From Nautilus pompilius (lineage: Eukaryota; Mollusca; Cephalopoda; Nautilida; Nautilidae), in the NCBI GenBank assembly GCA_018389105.1, contig JACATO010000311.1, positions 2,004,001 through 2,068,000 on the forward strand: a DNA stretch of 64,000 bases, in the 5' to 3' direction. The stretch's first letter is position 1, and every line of letters begins with the position of its first letter. The translations under genes and the position numbers were made by a program. The notes under the pieces are model-generated. The model searched no databases. It saw only the letters and a program-made list of their open reading frames with translations, and was not told where the DNA came from. This document shows, in pieces, positions 1 to 11,643 of the stretch.

Positions 1-368
1 AAAAACAATATCCTAAAGCAGAAATTTTTCATTTTTACTAATTTCTTGAGAAATGTGGGTATTGCATAATATTAATATAATCTTTTAAGTGGGAATAAAA
101 CACCATAAATCATCTAAAAACTGTGCTGAATATAAAATCAGAAAAACCCAGGTTCTCTATAATTTACAATTGTATTCCCATTTAAAAATTTATAATAGTT
201 TTAAAAGTACAGGCATTTTCTATCATCTGTTCTTAATATTAAACTTAAAAAATAATTTTTTGGTTGTGTCCCTTATTTTAAATACTTAACCTTCCTCCTA
301 TTATGCTTCAGGTTTATTTGATCCAACACTGGTTTCCACCAAACTTACAAGTTGCAAAAAAAAAAATA

Positions 369-391
369 TGTATATATATATATATATATAA
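369..391. repeat. (TA)n microsatellite
   Basis: A short uninterrupted TA repeat follows an A tract. It explains the chance open frames on both strands nearby. Confidence 0.9.
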
Positions 392-917
392 TTTTGTGAT
401 TTTGAGAGACTTTTCCCTAGTTGGATATACTACGACATCAATTGATGACAAAGTGATCTCTTTTATACATATTGTTAACATCCAAGTTCTTTTAATGCTG
501 CTGAGAAAATTCTGCAGATAATATAGTTTCATAATTTATGTCATTACAAATACTTATTAAGGTTCAAACTCCTAAACTTTTGATTTTGTGGAGTTCCATA
601 ACAATCTACACAGAAAATAACCATCAGCATTTATCTATTACTGTAAAGACGGTCGGAGAGAAAATACAATTTAATTTTGATTAACAGTGTGAATAAATTT
701 TCTTCTGCAAGTATCAAGCAATCAAGCACTTCAATGATCACAGATGATGGACATTTCATTTTGCTGATAATTAAACATGCATCTCCATAATGCACACCTG
801 TCAGGTTTTAACTAATTTTCATTCCTTCTAAAAATTTCTTGTTCATATTTATCTTTTGTTGGTTTTTATGAGCATTGATCATTTATCCAGCATGCTTATA
901 CTGCCCAAAATGGGGCA

Positions 918-946
918 GTGTGTGTGTGTGTGTGTGCGCGTGTGCG
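918..946. repeat. (TG)n microsatellite with CG interruptions
   Basis: Eleven or so TG units pass into CGCGTGTGCG. A small alternating purine-pyrimidine tract, potentially Z-DNA forming. Confidence 0.9.
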
Positions 947-2561
947 TACATGCAATAAGTGGCTCAGGAAATATTTCACTTTGGAATTTTTTTCATATTT
1001 AAATTTTAATTTAAAAAAAAAGTCTTCTAACAGTGCTTCTAGCTATTGTTTTTACAACCATTTTGATTCATTCCATGAAAAAATACACTTTCAATGCCAG
1101 ATGATTGTAAAAGTAAACCTTTCCAAAATACAATGATATCAAAACCAACTGGTCAACCAGTGGTTTTTGTTGTCAGTTTTAACAGAACATTTTTCACAAA
1201 ATGTTTAAGCAATATGCATTTACTTTCAATAGGACATATAGTAGGAAAAAAGAAATAATTCAGTAAATAGACAAAGTCTATTAAAAAAGAAATTTTATTT
1301 ACAAATATAAAATTGACTATCCAATAAATATCACAATAACAAATGTCCAATCAAGATATTAATCAAGTTTGAACTGACAAAATCTAATTGTATCTTGCCA
1401 AACTTTGAATATTAAATAAATGTAAAAGCAAGATCGAGTTGTAATAATCTACCTGTAATCATTTGGAAATTGATTAATTGGAAATCACATTTTGAGAAAT
1501 GAGTTAATGGTTATGCTATTTATGTGAAATTTTGTAAAACTTTGTTTCAATCTTGGCTGACAAACCTGATAAATGCTTAGTGATGTTTCTAAACACTCAT
1601 TTCTCTATCCCCTCAACAAATACTAGCTGGCCAAGTGTCCATCACTCTTAAGCTGAGATCAAGAACAGAACAAAATGGCTGCTTTTATTCTAAACAGTTA
1701 TGGTTCATTTTGATGGTTGGTCATTATTATTTTAATTACACAGTATTATAAAAGAACCAGAAAGAGATTATCAGCAATTTCAAAAGAACAGATTCCTGCC
1801 TCAGCAAACCATAGCAGGAAAAAAAAAATAGGAGTTTGATAGTACATAATAACAAAATTTATTGTTTCTCAAAGATACTACCATGTTACCAGTAAAATTA
1901 AAATCTTGAATTAATATAAATTTAACTTTTGTCTAAACACCATATTTATGACAAACAAGTCAGTAAAATTGTTTTTCCACAAATTTAAGGTAAAATATAA
2001 CAAAACATGTTTCTTAGTGGCTACTGATAATTAAATATCTAGTGTAATCTTGGACTAGAATAAAGAAAACAAGTATATTGTCAAAGGTGACAATTAAAAT
2101 ATAATAAAACCAATTCAAACTTAACTTTTGGTGTATTTAGTAAGTACAAAATATGAAATAAAATGGTTTAATTCTTTTAAACTAAATTTATTTTGTTTTT
2201 TGTCCAAAAAACATGATAGAAAGTAACAAGTGCTGAATATGAAGTATTATTTTATTTAAAAGTCCACTGAAATCTGTGAAGTTTTACTATAGATTACTAC
2301 TATTTCTTTTTTTTTCAATGTCCGACTTAATAATGACAAATTATCAAATGCAGATAAAAAAACTAGTTGTTCTCCTCAGCGACTTCTAAAATTTTAGCAC
2401 TTCTGAAGATTTTTAAAGTAGTGGCATTAGAAACCAAACAAGTGTTGTGTTATGTAACATTATGAACAACTATGAGGTACAAAGTTGTTTATGGTCTCCT
2501 CAATAGAAAAGCCATACTTCTAGTCCTGAAAAGTATTGAAAGTTTGATGAATTTAATAATA

Positions 2562-2641
2562 TAAGAGAAGTACAAATGAAACCCAGCTGAAATAGTATCA
2601 CCATAATGGTATCTGGCTGGGTGTCATTTGAACATCTCTAG
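2562..2641. mobile_element. ~78-bp palindromic mini-element, copy A
   Basis: TA, then AGAGAAGTACAAATGAAACC on the left, is mirrored by GTGTCATTTGAACATCTCTA on the right; ACCATAATGGT lies near the centre. The whole unit can fold into one long hairpin. It matches the units at 30468 and 52097 and contains no ORF. TA at both edges suggests a Tc1/mariner-type target. Confidence 0.65.
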
Positions 2642-3699
2642 TAATCAAGTATTGCATTAAAAAATTTTTTTAACTATCTAGGTAAAACAGTCTTTCTTTA
2701 ATCATTTTGTGCTTCAGTCATTCATCTTATTTCTCCTCAACCACAAGTTATGTTTAATATAACAGATGTATTCTCAAATTATGCACTTTAAATTGTTAAT
2801 ATAGATTTCAATTTTCCTTACTAGAAATATTCCATCCATTAATGAGTTTGCTGACATTTAATCTAGGCTTTTCTGAATTGCAAACTCACTCAGTTTTAAC
2901 CAAATCATTTTTTCTCTTTGGCTTATACTCCTATAGATGCAGAATTTTGTCCCATCATCTTGAGAAAACTCTTGTCCAAAAAATCAAAAATTATTTTAAA
3001 TGGTTAAACAGTAACTCAAACATCTTTGCATGAAATTTCTTTCCCCACACAAAAAAAAAACTTACTGAACTGACACTGCACTTCTTTTTGTTCCATGAAC
3101 AACAGAAAAAGTTCCTTGAATATTTAATAAACATAATATTGATGTTTATCTTTTTTTCATTGGTGCAGAGCTTGAGATAGATAATAGATATTCCCAAAGT
3201 TTGTTCAATTCCATTGCAGCTGTGAACAAGTCTATACAAGTCAAATGCAGAATCCTTTAAACTTCAAGATTTCTAAACACAGTCCTTGGGGGCAATCATA
3301 TCCAGTCTATCTGCCAATAACATGTTGACTATAAACATTAAGCTCTCTCTCAAAATTGGTCCAGCAGCTAATTTATAACATAAAAAACTGACAAAGTCTC
3401 AAAGAATCTTTTTTAATATTCTTAAAATAACCTAATGAAATATAAACAAAGGCCTAGGTTTTACAACATCCAGTATTTTTTTAAAATTAATTACACAAAA
3501 AGTTTCATGCTTAAATTATTTAAAAAAAGTTCTTGTTTGTGAACATTCATCACATGGTAATACTAGTTTTTCTGTCCCTTTCTGCTGTGTGTGCACCTCT
3601 GAGATGTTATTTATCTGGATTAGTGTGCTCTTCTTTGAACCTGCATGCCAATGTCAGCACATGAAGCATCCACAAAAAGAAAACTCCCTGGTTTCAGTT

Positions 3700-3880
3700 A
3701 TCCAAAGTAAGTGGAGGAGAACAAGGTGCAGAGATTAGCCTCATGCTTACTACAGAAAGTTCCTACTAGAAACCTTCATTTTTTTTAAAATGAGAGAGAA
3801 AACCAGAGCCTGGAGTAAGTGCACACAAGGACTCAAACTCAAGTCTACCACTGGGCCAACATGCTGCCTAACCAACAGTT
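3700..3880 (-). repeat. tRNA-like SINE head and body
   Basis: The reverse strand reads TTGGTTAGGCAGCATG, then GGCCCAGTGGTAGACTTG and GAGTTTGAGTCC. This looks like a D-arm and a TψC-arm about 30 bases apart, as in a tRNA-derived SINE. The following TGTGTGCACTTACTCCAGGC would be the body. It is too degenerate to be a functional tRNA gene. Confidence 0.45.
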
Positions 3881-6087
3881 TACATTCTTTTATAATTTCC
3901 CTGTTACTTTTCAACAAACAAATATAATTTCAACAACATTTCAGTTAAAAAAAACCAAAAAAAAAACAAACCGTGTACGTTTTAATTTTGTCCATAATTC
4001 AAACTTTCACTAAATCTATTCATACATTAAATAAATAAACTTGTCATTTTGCAAATTCTAATAATAAATAAAGGGTAAGTTCACATTTTATTTTGTTTTT
4101 AATTTTTTTAACTAAAAAGAACAAAGGAAAATGAATCTATATAAAGTTGAACACCCACTATACCCAGCATTCACATCACTAAAAGTCTAACAGACACACC
4201 AAATAAACAGCGTATTTTTGCAGGCTTTGCTTCGACCATGCACTATTACAGAAAGGTAATACAACAAGGTCTAGAGATTATCTGCTTTGAGATAAAAAAA
4301 CAACAAAAATGAAAGGTTGTTATGAACCATGTGAAAAACCCTTGTTCTTAAATGATACAGTCATCTGTAAAATCAAGTTGAACGCAAGTCATAAAAGTGA
4401 TTTTAAAAATGGCTAACATGCTTTACAAAATATTTTTAGAAAAAAATTACAAAGGTATTAAAAATAAAGATTACTATTTGGCAAAAAGTGATTATTACAG
4501 TAAATTTCATCCAATTAGAAAAAAGGAAAGAAAATTATTATACAGTTATCAAGTTCCAAGTTTATTGAGAACACTAACATGTTTTAAAATAAAATGTACA
4601 AAAACGAATGATTTCAATAATGGCAGCCAAACAAGTTGAAAGAATAGCAAAATTCATTGATATTTTTAATTAATAAACATGTAGGCTTATTACAGAATGG
4701 AGTACATCCATGCATCACAAACTCAAAACACAAATAATTTGTTTGACATTGTGAAATATAGACCATATAAACCAGCACCAAACTTGATTAGAGAAAATGT
4801 AGAAAGAAAATTTTTATTATTACAAGGGAATTCTTTTTTTTCGTGATAGTTATATTTAGAATTATGCACTTCCAACTCAATATCTTCTTGTTTAAATAAA
4901 TATCCTTAAAATATTAAAAAAGGGCTTAAAAATATTCATAACAATGTAATGAGATTTATGAAAAAAGAATTGCAGTTCAAATTGATTGATATGCCAGGTT
5001 CTTTTCTATGTAACCCAGCCAACACCCTGTAATAAATAATCACAAATTTAAAAGAACATTTTTATGCATGGGTAATAATTTCTCTATATTCCCTGATGTT
5101 CTGCCAAGAAAAGAATTATCAGACTATTTGGCTAAGATTTTATTGGAACTCTTTATTGTCAGGCAGCACTGAACTGAAATGCAGACTAATTTCACCATGT
5201 ATGGTGAGCCAATAATGTCTGTCAACTTACAGATATATATAACATGCAAATGTCAAATCATTTCCATCTTATTCCTAAAATGAATATCAGATATTAGAGA
5301 TATCCAATTTTCATATATCAAGGTACAACAATTAATAATTGTTTTAATGCAATTCTTAATTCACAAGTCTTGTAAGAAATGATTGAACAAATAGAAAATT
5401 TAAAAGAAAACAATATATACTCTTAACCCTGTCCTGCTGTACCAACTGAAATATTTCATTGTTATGACATGCTGTGCTCTCCATGATATTATTTCACACT
5501 GCCTTCTGTATCAGGCAGTTTTTCAATCAATAATGCTAAGATGTTTTAGTTAATATATAAATATTTTCTTCAGTAAATAATTAGATATAATTACTATATG
5601 TAAAAAATGCAACATTCACAGGAACACTTTAGTATACAGACTTATATATATGCATGTACACTATATATATATGTTGATAACAGGTCATAATCTGGCAGGA
5701 GCCACCACTAGCTGACTTAGACCCTGGGGTAGACCAAAGATGCAGCCATGACCCTTTTTTTTTTCTTTTTTGTGCCTTTCCTTTCTACCAGTCTTATGAT
5801 ACTTGCTTTACTGAATAGAATCAAAACAAAATGTATTCATTATCAAAATTGTTTTTATCGAAAAGTTTACTATGAAACAAGCACACAAATATAAAGTAGC
5901 ATTTTGGCTAAAATCAACTCATCAAGTTAGCATTTTACATGCTTTTTTTAAAGTAAAAATATGAATTACTTTATAAAATAAACTATTTGAGCAAGATACT
6001 CAAGAAGGCACAAGTCATTTAATCTGTCCCGAGTCACTATGCCACACAGGACATTTCAGATGAGTTTGAGTTTGATTGATTGATTGC

Positions 6088-6300
6088 TCAGCTGCTGTAA
6101 CTGTGACTGGCAGTTGCTATACAGACATTACTGAAAATTTCTTCCAATTTAAAGCACACAATCTTGCTCAGAAGATGCAATGAACTAAGAAAATCTATTT
6201 CAAAATTGGTAACAAGTATAGTTTTCAGATGGTGCATTTCTTCAATCAACTCAAATAAAGACAACTTTCTTGCACACAGTTGCAAAATAACCTCATGCAC
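6088..6300 (-). CDS. Helical-repeat protein, last coding exon
   Basis: On the reverse strand an ATATTCAG acceptor opens 70 codons ending in TGA at 6088-6090, beginning VHEVILQLCARKLSLFELI and ending in TASHSYSS. The peptide is a run of leucine-rich amphipathic helices (SLFELIEEMHHL, then FLSSLHLLSKIV), as in ARM/HEAT-type solenoids. It starts in phase 0, which matches the exon ending at 7307 when the GTAAGA donor is used. I do not recognise the family. Codons are mixed and not just A/T homopolymers, unlike chance ORFs nearby. The 3' UTR must continue to lower coordinates; its poly(A) site is not evident. Confidence 0.58.
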   Translation of the reverse strand: MHEVILQLCARKLSLFELIEEMHHLKTILVTNFEIDFLSSLHLLSKIVCFKLEEIFSNVCIATASHSYSS

Positions 6301-7306
6301 CTGAATATTTCTGGGCCTAGGGTAACTGCCCAGGTTATCCCACTCAATTTTTCCGAGTTACTGATCTAGCCCTCAATAGTGCAGGCTTTGTTTAGAATCT
6401 ATCTAGCCAGTGTGGTATATGTTCTCCATCATTTCTGTACCACTACATTCTGCATAAGTTTTCTTATGGTTTCCAAATCTTTCCTAAGGGCAACATCAGA
6501 CATTTGTGCCAGCCATTATTTCCAACTGCCTTTCCTGCAAATGGGAACCAGAACACTAGCCTGAAATAGTAGGGACTCTAGAAGTAGCAATCATCAGTAA
6601 ATATATAATTTAATTATTCAAAACTTAAGCCTCATACTAATTGTTATTACTCTTTTGTATCTTTAATCAATATGGACAAAAAGAGGTTTTTCATTAAACA
6701 GAAACCAAGATACTTTTTAATGGCTATATTTTACATGGTTTTGGGGCTTTGTAATTACTTATATGATCTTATTTTTATTGATGTTTCAAATGCTTTCCTT
6801 TTCAGCATCTTTGGGATATTAAATAATTATTTGATTACAAATTAGCTAATTAATATAACATTGATTTTATTACTAAAATGTTTACTACATCATGTTTTCT
6901 ATTCTAGAATACTCTGAAATATTCCTTTCCATATATATTAGAGATCTATCTTTGACCCTGCCACTTTTTGGTTAATGAATGAATGCTGGATTACTGAGGT
7001 TTATCACTTACTGAATAATTACATATCCAATAATTTATTAACTAGCCTTGTAACCAAGCAATCCCTATCAGCAATATCTTGAAGACAAAAAAAAAGGGCC
7101 AAAATGTTGATTATTGCTGTAGTGATACATCCCCCCCAAAGTCAAGTCAAACAGTAGACACCAGTTAGAAATTCAGTAAAGTCTGGTTCCATAATACTTT
7201 TTGCATTTCAAATCCAGATAGTGTCAAGTTTATATGTGGTTTCTGCCAATGGACACTTGATATTTCATGCAATAATGATTAGTTGATAATTTTCATGTTA
7301 TCTTAC

Positions 7307-7506
7307 ATACATGTCATGGTTGCCATGGAGCGACATCAGATTTTTTAAAGCAATAAAATTATTTCCAAAAAATTTAGTTTCCTGTGCTCCAGCAAATATA
7401 TCAGCAAAACAATTTTCCTCTGCATGTGGTTCTGAAATTGTTATCATCTCATGGTGAAGAAACTTAATTAATCCTGCAGTTATTGCAAGAGACATTTCCC
7501 AACTAA
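7307..7506 (-). CDS. Helical-repeat protein, penultimate coding exon
   Basis: The exon has 200 bases: TT completing a codon, then 66 codons starting SWEMSLAITAGLIKFLHHE and ending HGNHDMY. The donor on the reverse strand is TAT|GTAAGA; an overlapping GACAT|GTATGT donor two codons earlier would break phase. The acceptor is ACAAAG, with a poor pyrimidine tract, and is the weakest part of the call. The product mixes charged and hydrophobic residues (ISEPHAEENCFADIFAGAQE) in a way not expected of random AT-rich DNA. A pair of helices (IALKNLMSLHG) continues into the last exon. It joins the exon at 18130-18298 in phase, creating a valine codon (G|TT). Confidence 0.6.
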
Positions 7507-7771
7507 CTTTGTTTTATTTGTCAAACAAATTCGACTCTTTATTTTTAAAATTTTTTTAAAAATGAAACCTGACAAAGAATATTTTGAAATTTTAGTTAGA
7601 AAATATAATATCTTAAAACAAGATATGAGAAGACATGGAAAGCAGCCTTCAAATGTTTACAAAAACAGAAACTAATCAATTTATTGAAAACTAAACAGGT
7701 GACGATCATCAGTTCACTGAAATTATTTCAAATAACGTAAGCAGAACAAAATTAACCTAATACACATGCAC

Positions 7772-8885
7772 ACAGGTGTTCAAAATTATGAGCCGACCAT
7801 ACAAAAACATTATCATCTGCTTTTTTAAAACTTTATTGTTAATGAAAATAACATTATAAATCTGATGAACCAAATATCAAAACACAAACAATTAATCATG
7901 CCAGTTGTCACTTCGTTTGTAATCATGAACCCAGCAAGTTATTTGAATGAATGTCAAATTTTAGTTCATACCAAAAGCATGATGTTATCTTGTAAATTGG
8001 ATATCATTTATTAATATTAATTTGAATAACTATTAGCATATAGTATGCTTTTGTATAAATGTTAATGTATTTCATTATTGATGACTGCAATTGCTTTGTT
8101 TGGTTGATGAAAATGTCACCTGAAAATGAAATTTCATATGAAACAAAGCTATCCAAATTTTCCCCTCATAAAAATGGAAAGTGGAAAATTGTGGAGTGAG
8201 TTAGAGTTATGAAGGGTAGTACATGAACAACCATTTATAGAATGGGTCTAATAGTTTAACTGCAAAATTAATGAGCCAAGGGAAAAAAAATTTGAACACC
8301 ATGAATTAGGAAGATATGCTGCTGGTTGAAATGTCTGGTAAACTCTTTTTTGGCAAGGAGCCAATTAACTGCTAATCAGTTCTTTTGCAACAGTCAGAAT
8401 TTTACCTTCTACCACCATTTAAGAGAGGTTGGACTGGCCAGATAGCAGCTAGAAAGCTCTTTCTAAGATGTGGTAACAGAAAAAAAAAATGCCAAAGCAA
8501 GTTAAACTTCAAAACTACACCTGTGACATATTGCAATGTACTGTGGTCAGCTGAGAACAAGTTTAAAATATTTGGTTCTAAGCAACAACAGTATGCTGGA
8601 AGAAAGTAGAGCTGCATTTGTCCTACAGTTAAACATGTGATACAAATGTAAAAAAAAAAATGTACTATTGACTATTCAGCTGGTGACTTGCTAAAGAGAG
8701 CTATCACAATATTTAGCAATTCCACGATCTTATTAGAGCATTATCTGATAGATGAGGAGACTTTGATGAAACAAGATAATGATCCAAAGCTTAATACAAA
8801 ATACCTTGCTAGAAAAAATGAAAATGACTTACATTAAGTGTTGAGAAGGTAGATGATGTTTTCGCATGGTGAACATAATCTTATA
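7772..8885 (+). mobile_element. Decayed Tc1-like element, copy 1
   Basis: The left end contains GTTCAAAATTATGAGC (about 7778-7793), as in the copy at 61.8 kb. The body shares words with that copy such as TATGCTTTTGTATAAATG and GATGAAATTTCATATG-like blocks. Transposase traces are readable at 8385-8609: GQIAARKLFLRCGNRKKK, then VLWSAENKFKIFGSKQQQYA, corresponding to the Tc1 catalytic start with the first Asp region read as SAENKF instead of SDESKF. QDNDPK at about 8772-8789 holds the second catalytic Asp. The third block is not found. The right end is uncertain and may be deleted. Confidence 0.7.
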
Positions 8886-9969
8886 TATATATATTACTTA
8901 AACGACTTTTTCAATAGCTGCAGGTTTTATAATTGTTTACTATTTCTAAAGCAACAGCACAAATCAGTTTACCTGTCTGAACACTGTCTATTAAAACAGT
9001 TTATCAGTTAAGTCAATGCTCAAATGCTCAGAAGAACTCATAGCTGTTGGTTTCTTTAAATGTAGTCACTCCTAAAAACTTTGTTTTGATAAAACTAGCA
9101 AGTGTATATAAAGATCTACCTAAAACCAATTGATGACAAAAATGGCTATGGGCCTATAATATCATGATTAATTTTAATGTATCTGTTTATTAGCATGTTA
9201 AATTTTTTAAAATTGTTTTTTATACTGAAGGAAGAGGACAACTCTCAACAATTTATCAATTACTAAATATGAAAGACAAAAAGTTTGCCACTGCTCTGAG
9301 TCTGAAAAAAAAGTTGATCCAAACATACACTGGTGGTTTTGTTCCTTATTTACTTACCACATCTGAACAAATTGAAAGGTGCTATTTAATGAAATTTATG
9401 AATAAGAATGGGGTTAATAAAATATCTTCCAATTATCTGTTTCAAGCTTCATGAAAATTTCTGGAGGTATTAAGATTAATATTTGAGGAAATAAACAAAC
9501 TACTTGCACAATATTTTCATCCCATAAGAAAACATCATTTTGTTCATTTAATACAATATTTAGAAAAGTAATCATTAAAAAAACAAGGCTATCATTATCT
9601 CTATAGAGCCAGAACGCATGAGTTTTTTGTGAATGCTTAGTAATAAAGTTCAAAATTCCCTTAATTTAGAAATTATGAAGCAAAACAGGTTAAATGTCCA
9701 TAAATAAATAAAGAAAAAGAAAAATAATAAAATAAATAAATAGTTACTTTGTTGAGCCCTGAAGTACAATTGGAGATCTCGCTGTTTTCGTCGACAGGTA
9801 GATCATTTTAATTTTTGAATAAACTATCATAATTTATTCAGTTTTAGTAATTGCCAATTTTGGGTATTCTGTCTATTTCTGAATTTCCTAGTTTAGATTT
9901 TCCTGTTAGTTAGCCTCACGAAAGCTTTGTTCTTGAAATTTGTAGTATAAGTTTACGTTTATTTTGTTG

Positions 9970-10410
9970 GGTTTTCACGTGGAAAACTTAGTTTTCCACG
10001 TGTTAGGTTCTCCGGAACACCCCTCCGTTAGATAGGTTTATTTTTTACATTAGATAGATTTATTTTCTGTTAGTTAGAATATTTGTTCAAGTTAGGACTT
10101 AGTTTATTTTCCGAAAAACTTAGGTTTTTTCGGACTTTATTTTTTTAGAAACCTCAGTTTTTTTTTTGTGTTAAAATTTATTTCCTTTAGAACTTAGTTT
10201 TTTTTTTTCCTTACTTAATTTTTTCTAAACACTTAGGTTATTTTCTAAAATTTTTAGTTTCTTCTTAGGACTTAGTTTTTCTTCTCAAAACTTAGTTTTT
10301 TCTTCCTTATTTTCCTAAAAACTTAGTTTTTCTCCTTTAAATAACTTTATTTTTTCTAAAATACTTAGTCTATTTTTCATAAATACTTGGTTAAACTTTA
10401 AATATCTCTA
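9970..10410 (+). repeat. Hairpin-rich T-tract array in the LINE leader
   Basis: A core of the form AAAAC-TTA-GTTTT recurs about every 20-45 bases with long T runs between: 9986, 10097, 10128, about 10197, 10270, 10289, 10320, 10365 and others. The first copy is a perfect 12-base inverted repeat (9976-9987 and 9991-10002) whose ends are CACGTG E-boxes. Another, at 10121-10143, has CCGAAAAA/TTTTTCGG arms. Repeated 5' leader units often form promoters in LINEs; that role is inferred here. Confidence 0.6.
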
Positions 10411-10527
10411 TAACTTTGTATTTATCTAGCTCCTCCGGCACACAATTTTCGTTGTTTTAGCCAGATTTCGGTGCTTTCTTACCTAATTTTGTAAAACCTA
10501 AAAATTGTGCTTATACTAAAAAAAGGG

Positions 10528-11561
10528 ATGGAACCTCAGCCAACCACATCTAGTTATGCTGAGTCGGCAAAGAAAAATAAAAATGCCGAACAGCTACATC
10601 TGAAGGACTATGAGGGCCTAGAAGGAGAACAGACCTTCAGATCTTTCTTACAAGAAATGGAGTTAGACCCTTGTAACAAACGGAAGTTTGAATTTGAAGG
10701 AAAGAGTTCGCTCTTCCTTCATCACAACAGAGAAGTCTCATGTTCAGAAGTGGGAAAGGCTCTCGTGGACGCTGGCCTCCACGAGAGAGTGCGCGCTGTC
10801 ATAAACAGCTACGGCGGCGCAATTAAGATAATCTGTAGCACTGCCAAGAATGCGGAATACCTGTCAACTAAACAGTTGACCGTCAAAGGGATTAACTACA
10901 CCCTTAGAGGCGCCAGCCCGGTCCCCTGGATCAAAGTAAGAGGTCTACCTCTTACTACAGGGTCTGATATCCCTGATCAAATCCTACAAAAATACGGCAA
11001 GACCATAGTGCCGTTCAAATATGATTGCTTACCAGGACTGCCGTTCCTCTCTGGTCAGAGGAGCGGCAAGATGATACTTCGTGAACCAATACCATGAAGA
11101 ATCCATGAAACAGTTGACGGGAAGGACTATAAATTTACAGTTGTGTACAAAGATCAACTGACAGAACCACCTACTGTCGTTTCTGCACTGAGTTCGGACA
11201 TACTGAATGAAGCTGCACTGGGAAGAAACCTCAGGAAGACACAAATAAAGAGGAGGAAACTATCCCGGCTACTGAACCAACAGAGAAAGTAACACCAACA
11301 GAAGTCATCAACATTGATGATGACTCAAACACAAAGGACACAGCAGCAAAGCCTTCTAAAACCAGGAAAGTAAAAGGCAAAGCTGCAAAGAGGATGGTCA
11401 GGGAATCGACTCCCCCGACCCCTCCAAAAAAGAAGGAATGAAAGGTAGCTGAGGAGCCTGAGGATGAATCCTTAAAGGCTCCCATCATCCTTCTTAAAAA
11501 AATCACATCTTCCAATGCAACACCGACTCAGGGGGTTGCACCCACGGAAGTGCCTACCTAA
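10528..11561 (+). pseudogene. LINE ORF1 (nucleic-acid binding, CCHC zinc knuckle), broken
   Basis: ORF1 encodes the RNA-binding chaperone of the LINE particle. The first part starts at ATG 10528 (MEPQPTTSSYAESAKKNKNA) and runs to a premature TGA at 11095-11097. A GTG 21 bases upstream is not a eukaryotic start. The same frame stays readable to about 11170. A one-base deletion then shifts it, and the new frame shows CRFCTEFGHTE, stop, S-C, which is an exact C-x2-C-x4-H-x4-C zinc knuckle (11175-11216) with TGA at 11208-11210. A lysine/threonine/proline-rich acidic-basic tail follows, with one more stop at 11439 and the likely native stop at 11559-11561. The product would not be made intact. Confidence 0.75.
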
Positions 11562-11643
11562 ATTTAGGCACTTTCTTTTGGAAGGATTTTTTGGATACAA
11601 CTTAGGTAACGCCCAAGGGACGAATGCACCTGATTGAGTGATT

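Larger units (their letters stand above)
1..6087. other. 3' UTR of the reverse-strand gene and intergenic DNA
   Basis: No supported coding exon was found. The 3' UTR of the helical-protein gene should start at 6087 and run leftwards; its cleavage site is not clear among many AATAAA-like words (one, on the reverse strand, is at about 5151). The rest is AT-rich DNA with a (TA)n, a (TG)n, one palindromic mini-element and one SINE-like piece. Confidence 0.4.

Noticed and set aside
3829-3878. Functional tRNA gene
   Set aside because: A/B-box-like words are present but the arms do not pair well and the context is a SINE-like body.
11231-11515. 94-codon serine-rich reverse-strand ORF
   Set aside because: Complement of the lysine/threonine-rich tail of the LINE ORF1.
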